42,874 nt of DNA from Scybalousia_A sp964626385 (GTDB lineage Bacteria > Bacteroidota > Bacteroidia > Bacteroidales > P3): the NCBI GenBank assembly GCA_964626385.1, contig CAZVEO010000002.1:1-42874 (forward strand). Reading direction: 5' to 3'. Positions 39,825 through 42,874 of this stretch are shown here, piece after piece. A program made the translations under genes and the position numbers. Below the pieces are notes generated by a model. It was not told the origin of the DNA. It saw only the letters and a list, made by a program, of their open reading frames with translations, and did not search any database. Each line of letters starts with the position of its first letter. The stretch's first letter is position 1.

Positions 39825-40538
39825 TTATTGGTTCTTATATTTATTGGTTGTAGTTTTTTGAGGTTTTTCCTCTTTTTCTATGGCAGAAAGTATCACAACT
39901 ATCTCACCTTTAAATTGAGTATTCTGATGTTTTTCAGCCAATTCCTTAATGGAACCTCTTATATGTTGTTCAAATTTTTTGCTAATCTCCCTACTTATAC
40001 AAACCTTTCTATCTTCATCAAAGATAGATTTAAGTTCTTGTAAAAGTTTGCCTACTCTGTAAGGAGATTCATAAAAAATTATTGTGCGTTTTTCGTCCTT
40101 TAATTCGTTTAACCTGCTCTGCCTACCTTTTTTGTGAGGTAAAAAACCCTCAAAACAAAACTTTTCACAAGGAAAACCCGAATCTATCAAAGCAGGCACA
40201 AAAGCCGTTGCACCCGGCAAACACTCAACCTTTATTTCCTCCTTAATACAGGCTCTTACAAGCAAAAAGCCCGGATCAGAAATTCCCGGCGTACCCGCAT
40301 CAGTTATAAGGGCAATATTCTCACCTGATTTCAGTTTTCGAATTATTTGCTCAATACTTTCGTGTTCATTAAATAAATGATGAGACTGCAAGGGAGTATT
40401 GATTTCATAATGCTTCAACAAAGGCAAAGAAGTTCTTGTATCTTCGGCAAGAATCAAAGATACTTCTTTTAATACTCTGACGGCTCTAAAAGTAAAATCC
40501 TCCAAATTGCCAACCGGTGTAGGTACAAGATATAACAT
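39825..40538 (-). CDS. rsmI: 16S rRNA (cytidine1402-2'-O)-methyltransferase RsmI
   Basis: The 237-residue protein is a tetrapyrrole-methylase-fold enzyme with the RsmI signatures LVPTPVGNLEDFTFRA at the N-terminus, AEDTRTS (about 31-37), TDAGTPGISDPG (about 79-90), PGATAFVPAL and FYESPYRV. It methylates the ribose of C1402 in the decoding centre, using S-adenosylmethionine. The Lys-rich end (about 222-237) is a short variable tail. It is the first gene of a likely operon with the nucleoid-associated protein and MurL-MurD2. Confidence 0.95.
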   Translation of the reverse strand: MLYLVPTPVGNLEDFTFRAVRVLKEVSLILAEDTRTSLPLLKHYEINTPLQSHHLFNEHESIEQIIRKLKSGENIALITDAGTPGISDPGFLLVRACIKEEIKVECLPGATAFVPALIDSGFPCEKFCFEGFLPHKKGRQSRLNELKDEKRTIIFYESPYRVGKLLQELKSIFDEDRKVCISREISKKFEQHIRGSIKELAEKHQNTQFKGEIVVILSAIEKEEKPQKTTTNKYKNQ

Positions 40539-40568
40539 AAATCAAAAAAAAGATAAAACCAAACAACT

Positions 40569-40608
40569 ATTGCGGACTAATATTAAAGGGAAAATATCAA
40601 TCCGCAAT
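40569..40608. terminator. Hairpin between yebC and rsmI
   Basis: An 8-bp stem (40569-40576 with 40601-40608) with a further inner helix (atatt/aatat). No T-run follows directly on the minus strand, so termination is uncertain. Confidence 0.4.
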
Positions 40609-40623
40609 AAAAAAAATCTTTTG

Positions 40624-41373
40624 TTATGCTTGCTCTTGTGCCGCAATAAGTTCTTCTGTCATCTCAAGATTATGATATACAGCCTGTACATCATCATCCT
40701 CTTCTAAGGTATCTACAAGCTTCAATACTTTTAAGCCTTGATCCACAGGAATTGCTTGAGTATTGTTTGGAATACGTTGCAATTCTGCACTTTCTGCCTC
40801 TATACCTGCTTTTTCCAAAGCGGAGTTCATATTAGCAAAGTCCTCCATTTTGGTATAAACAGTAAAGTATTCCTCATCTTGCTCAATATCTTCGGCACCA
40901 GCATCTATCAATTGCATTTCAAGTTCTTCAGTATCTCTTTCTCCTATTTTTATTTGGAATACACCTTTTCTTTCAAACAAGAAAGACAAAGAACCATTGG
41001 TACCCAAACTACCTCCTAATTTATTGAAAATACTACGAACAGAAGCAACCGTTCTATTATTATTATCTGTCAAACACTCAACAAAAACAGCAATACCATG
41101 AGGAGCATATCCCTCAAAAGTAATTTCTTGCAAAGCCGCTGTTGATTTATCGCTTGCTTTACTTATGGCACGTTGAAGAGTATCCTTTGGCATATTTGCA
41201 CCCTTAGCATTTTGAACTGCCAAACGCAAACGAGCATTGGACTCAGGGTCTGGACCTCCTTCCTTAACAGCAACAGTAATATCCTTTAATATTTTGGAAA
41301 ATATCTTTGAACGTTTTGCGTCCAAGGCTCCCTTTTTTCTCTTAATAGTAGACCATTTATTGTGTCCTGACAT
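40624..41373 (-). CDS. YebC/PmpR family protein
   Basis: The 249-residue protein starts MSGHNKWSTIKRKKGALDAKRSKIFSK, broken here as MSGHNKWSTIKRKK then GALDAKRSK, the family hallmark, and has GANMPKDTLQRAI (about 55-67) and YAPHGIAV (about 91-98). Family members act as transcriptional regulators or as translation factors relieving ribosome stalling. It starts 41 bases after the trpS stop on the same strand. Length is normal. Confidence 0.95.
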   Translation of the reverse strand: MSGHNKWSTIKRKKGALDAKRSKIFSKILKDITVAVKEGGPDPESNARLRLAVQNAKGANMPKDTLQRAISKASDKSTAALQEITFEGYAPHGIAVFVECLTDNNNRTVASVRSIFNKLGGSLGTNGSLSFLFERKGVFQIKIGERDTEELEMQLIDAGAEDIEQDEEYFTVYTKMEDFANMNSALEKAGIEAESAELQRIPNNTQAIPVDQGLKVLKLVDTLEEDDDVQAVYHNLEMTEELIAAQEQA

Positions 41374-41414
41374 AGTAAAATTATTTTTATTGTTTATAAA
41401 ATTATTTAAATCTT

Positions 41415-42407
41415 TTATGCTCTAAAACCTATTATTTCTCTCACCTCTTTTATTGTCTTTTCCGCACTTTGACGAGCCTTTTGCTCTCCCAAAGCCATAA
41501 CCTTATTTAGATATTCCTCGTTTGAGGCAAACTCTTTGATTCTTTCTCTTATAGGCAAAAGGAAAGTATTCATATCTTCAAAGAGTTGTTTTTTCATATC
41601 TCCATAACGTATGGTACAATCACTATAAGCCTGCTCAAAATGTTGTATGGTCTCTGGCTTACTAACCGAACGCATTAAGGCAAATAGATTTTGTATTTCT
41701 ATAGGCTTTTCTTGATTTTTTATTGTAGGTCCTGCGTCTGTCTTTGCTTTCATTATCTTCTTTTTCAACACAGAAGGCTCATCAGTTAAGTAAATTGTGG
41801 CTTGTTCTCCGTATGATTTACTCATCTTTCCATTGCCGTCCAAAGAAGGTATTTTAATAAGATTCTCTCCAAAATTAAACGCTTCCGGCATAGGAAAATA
41901 ATCAACCTTATACATATTATTGAATCTTTGCGCAAAATCCCTCGTCAATTCGAGATGTTGTTGCTGGTCTTTGCCAACAGGTACTTTGGTAGCTCTATGC
42001 AACAATATATCTGCAGCCATAAGAGTAGGATAAGTCAAAAGTCCGGCATTAACATTATTTGGGTTTTGTCTTACTTTTTCCTTAAAGGCCGATACTCTCT
42101 GCAACTCACCCACATAAACGAGCATATTAAGATACATATATAACTCTGTTACTTGTGGCACACTACTTTGAACATATATAGTGGCTTTCTCTGGGTCTAA
42201 TCCACAAGCAAGATATTGAGAAAGTATGGTTCTGACATTTTTTTGCAAGTCCTCAGGGTGAGGGTGAGTGGTCAATAAGTGATAATCCGCTATAAAAAAA
42301 TAACATTCCTCCGTTTCTTGCAAGGCTACATAATTCTTTAAGGCTCCAAAATAACTACCCAAATGCAAATTGCCTGTCGGACGCATACCACTAAGTACTA
42401 TCTCCAT
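41415..42407 (-). CDS. trpS: Tryptophanyl-tRNA synthetase
   Basis: The 330-residue class I synthetase has the HIGH-type motif in PTGNLHLG (10-17) and KMSKS at 194-198. GKDQQQHLELTRD (about 145-157) is family-typical. It charges tRNA-Trp. It is the first gene of a run of same-strand genes and has a clear promoter at 42441-42448. Confidence 0.96.
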   Translation of the reverse strand: MEIVLSGMRPTGNLHLGSYFGALKNYVALQETEECYFFIADYHLLTTHPHPEDLQKNVRTILSQYLACGLDPEKATIYVQSSVPQVTELYMYLNMLVYVGELQRVSAFKEKVRQNPNNVNAGLLTYPTLMAADILLHRATKVPVGKDQQQHLELTRDFAQRFNNMYKVDYFPMPEAFNFGENLIKIPSLDGNGKMSKSYGEQATIYLTDEPSVLKKKIMKAKTDAGPTIKNQEKPIEIQNLFALMRSVSKPETIQHFEQAYSDCTIRYGDMKKQLFEDMNTFLLPIRERIKEFASNEEYLNKVMALGEQKARQSAEKTIKEVREIIGFRA

Positions 42408-42440
42408 ATTTTATCTTAATATTTTTACTTTTTTATCTTG

Positions 42441-42448
42441 CAAAGATA
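42441..42448 (-). promoter_or_regulatory. Promoter -7 element (TATCTTTG) for trpS
   Basis: An exact TAnnTTTG match on the minus strand, 33 bases before ATG 42407. Confidence 0.55.
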
Positions 42449-42539
42449 ATATTTTTTTTTGACTTTCATTTCTTTTTAAATAGGTTATCATAAGTTACAA
42501 CATTTTAAGATTGGGTAAGATTGTTTTATGAAATAAACA

Positions 42540-42655
42540 CAAAACACCTATAGTCTAACCTATAATAACACAAGCACAGGTACACCCTGTGGGTGCAGGC
42601 TGTGCCTGTGCTAACCTATAATAACCTATTACAACCTATGCTAACTTACTAAAAA
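42540..42655. repeat. Short palindromic and period-10 repeats upstream of trpS
   Basis: Contains caccc-tgt-gggtg and gcaggc-tgt-gcctgtgc mini-hairpins, then aacctataat aacctattac aacctatgct, three ten-base units in phase. No gene. Confidence 0.6.
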
Positions 42656-42874
42656 AAGAGGTCAAAAAATTTTTTTCGGGAAATCGCGTAAATACCTATT
42701 TAAAATCAAAAAATAAGGGTGCTACCACTGATTATCAGTCACTTAACCTTTTTCGAAGGGTCAAAATTGGGCATTTTTCTTGATTTTCAGCGTTTTCGAA
42801 AGGTTTTTTGAAGAAAAAATTTTGCAAAACGGGATTTTGCAAAAATGAATCTTCGTTTTATTTCGACGAATCTT
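42656..42874 (-). repeat. Dispersed intergenic repeat, copy 3 (inverted, cut by window end)
   Basis: The reverse complement matches the 3' half of copies 1 and 2, from the aacgaagattca word to the frame of tttaaataggtatttacgc. Its promoter half lies beyond the window. In this orientation the element points toward trpS. Confidence 0.85.

Overview
The window is AT-rich DNA from a member of the Bacteroidota, most likely Bacteroidales or a close relative. Several signs agree: promoters of the TTTG-N19-21-TAnnTTTG type, general lack of Shine-Dalgarno sites, a giant secreted protein with a type A C-terminal domain of the type IX secretion system (T9SS), a PorE-like OmpA protein, a GldA-like ABC ATPase, and family choices such as the Bacteroidota-type nucleoid-associated protein. 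I cannot name a species. There is no transposase, integrase, phage gene or CRISPR array.

Layout. 1-1484 (minus): two secreted or membrane proteins sharing an unusual Cys/Asp-rich N-terminal motif, one continuing into a haem-b-like membrane domain, the other into a Cys/Lys-rich tail. 1592-4424 (plus): a TPR/PD40/OmpA cell-envelope protein and PhoH. 4520-5715 (minus): peptidase E and a small membrane protein. 5716-7491: a decayed copy (locus 1) of a Cys-rich lipoprotein/membrane-peptide module, then dispersed repeat copy 1. 7492-19473 (minus): a 3,993-residue T9SS cargo protein. 19647-21463 (minus): ECF sigma factor, four-helix membrane protein and lipoprotein. 21621-26475: a small secreted protein, Hsp20, ComF-type phosphoribosyltransferase and a secreted M16 protease. 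26476-27501: intergenic repeat mosaic with repeat copy 2. 27502-31789 (plus): GldA-like ATPase with an SGNH hydrolase, then three overlapping secreted-protein genes behind a long leader. 31854-33961: a divergent exosortase-family protein and NhaD. 34241-34456: tRNA-Cys and tRNA-Arg. 34516-35964 (minus): the intact copy (locus 2) of the Cys-rich module. 36070-42407 (minus): core genes rsmI, a nucleoid-associated protein and a MurL-MurD2 fusion, with yebC and trpS upstream. 42408-42874: repeats, with copy 3 cut by the window end.

The most noteworthy points are: (i) a single polypeptide joining MurL (UDP-MurNAc-L-Ala-L-Glu epimerase) to a MurD-type ligase, implying the alternative route to D-Glu in peptidoglycan; (ii) a previously unfamiliar module present twice, made of a promoter, a 24-35 codon leader ORF, a lipoprotein with tail C-x5-C-x6-C-GAV-C-x2-C, a one-helix membrane peptide with a C..GGxPS..C..DKN end, and a decayed small lipoprotein nearby; (iii) a ~440-nt dispersed intergenic element with a perfect Bacteroidota promoter lying between inverted repeats, plus a 17-bp hairpin whose loop is inverted between copies. 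Functions for (ii) and (iii) are not known to me; everything said about them comes from comparison of copies inside this window.
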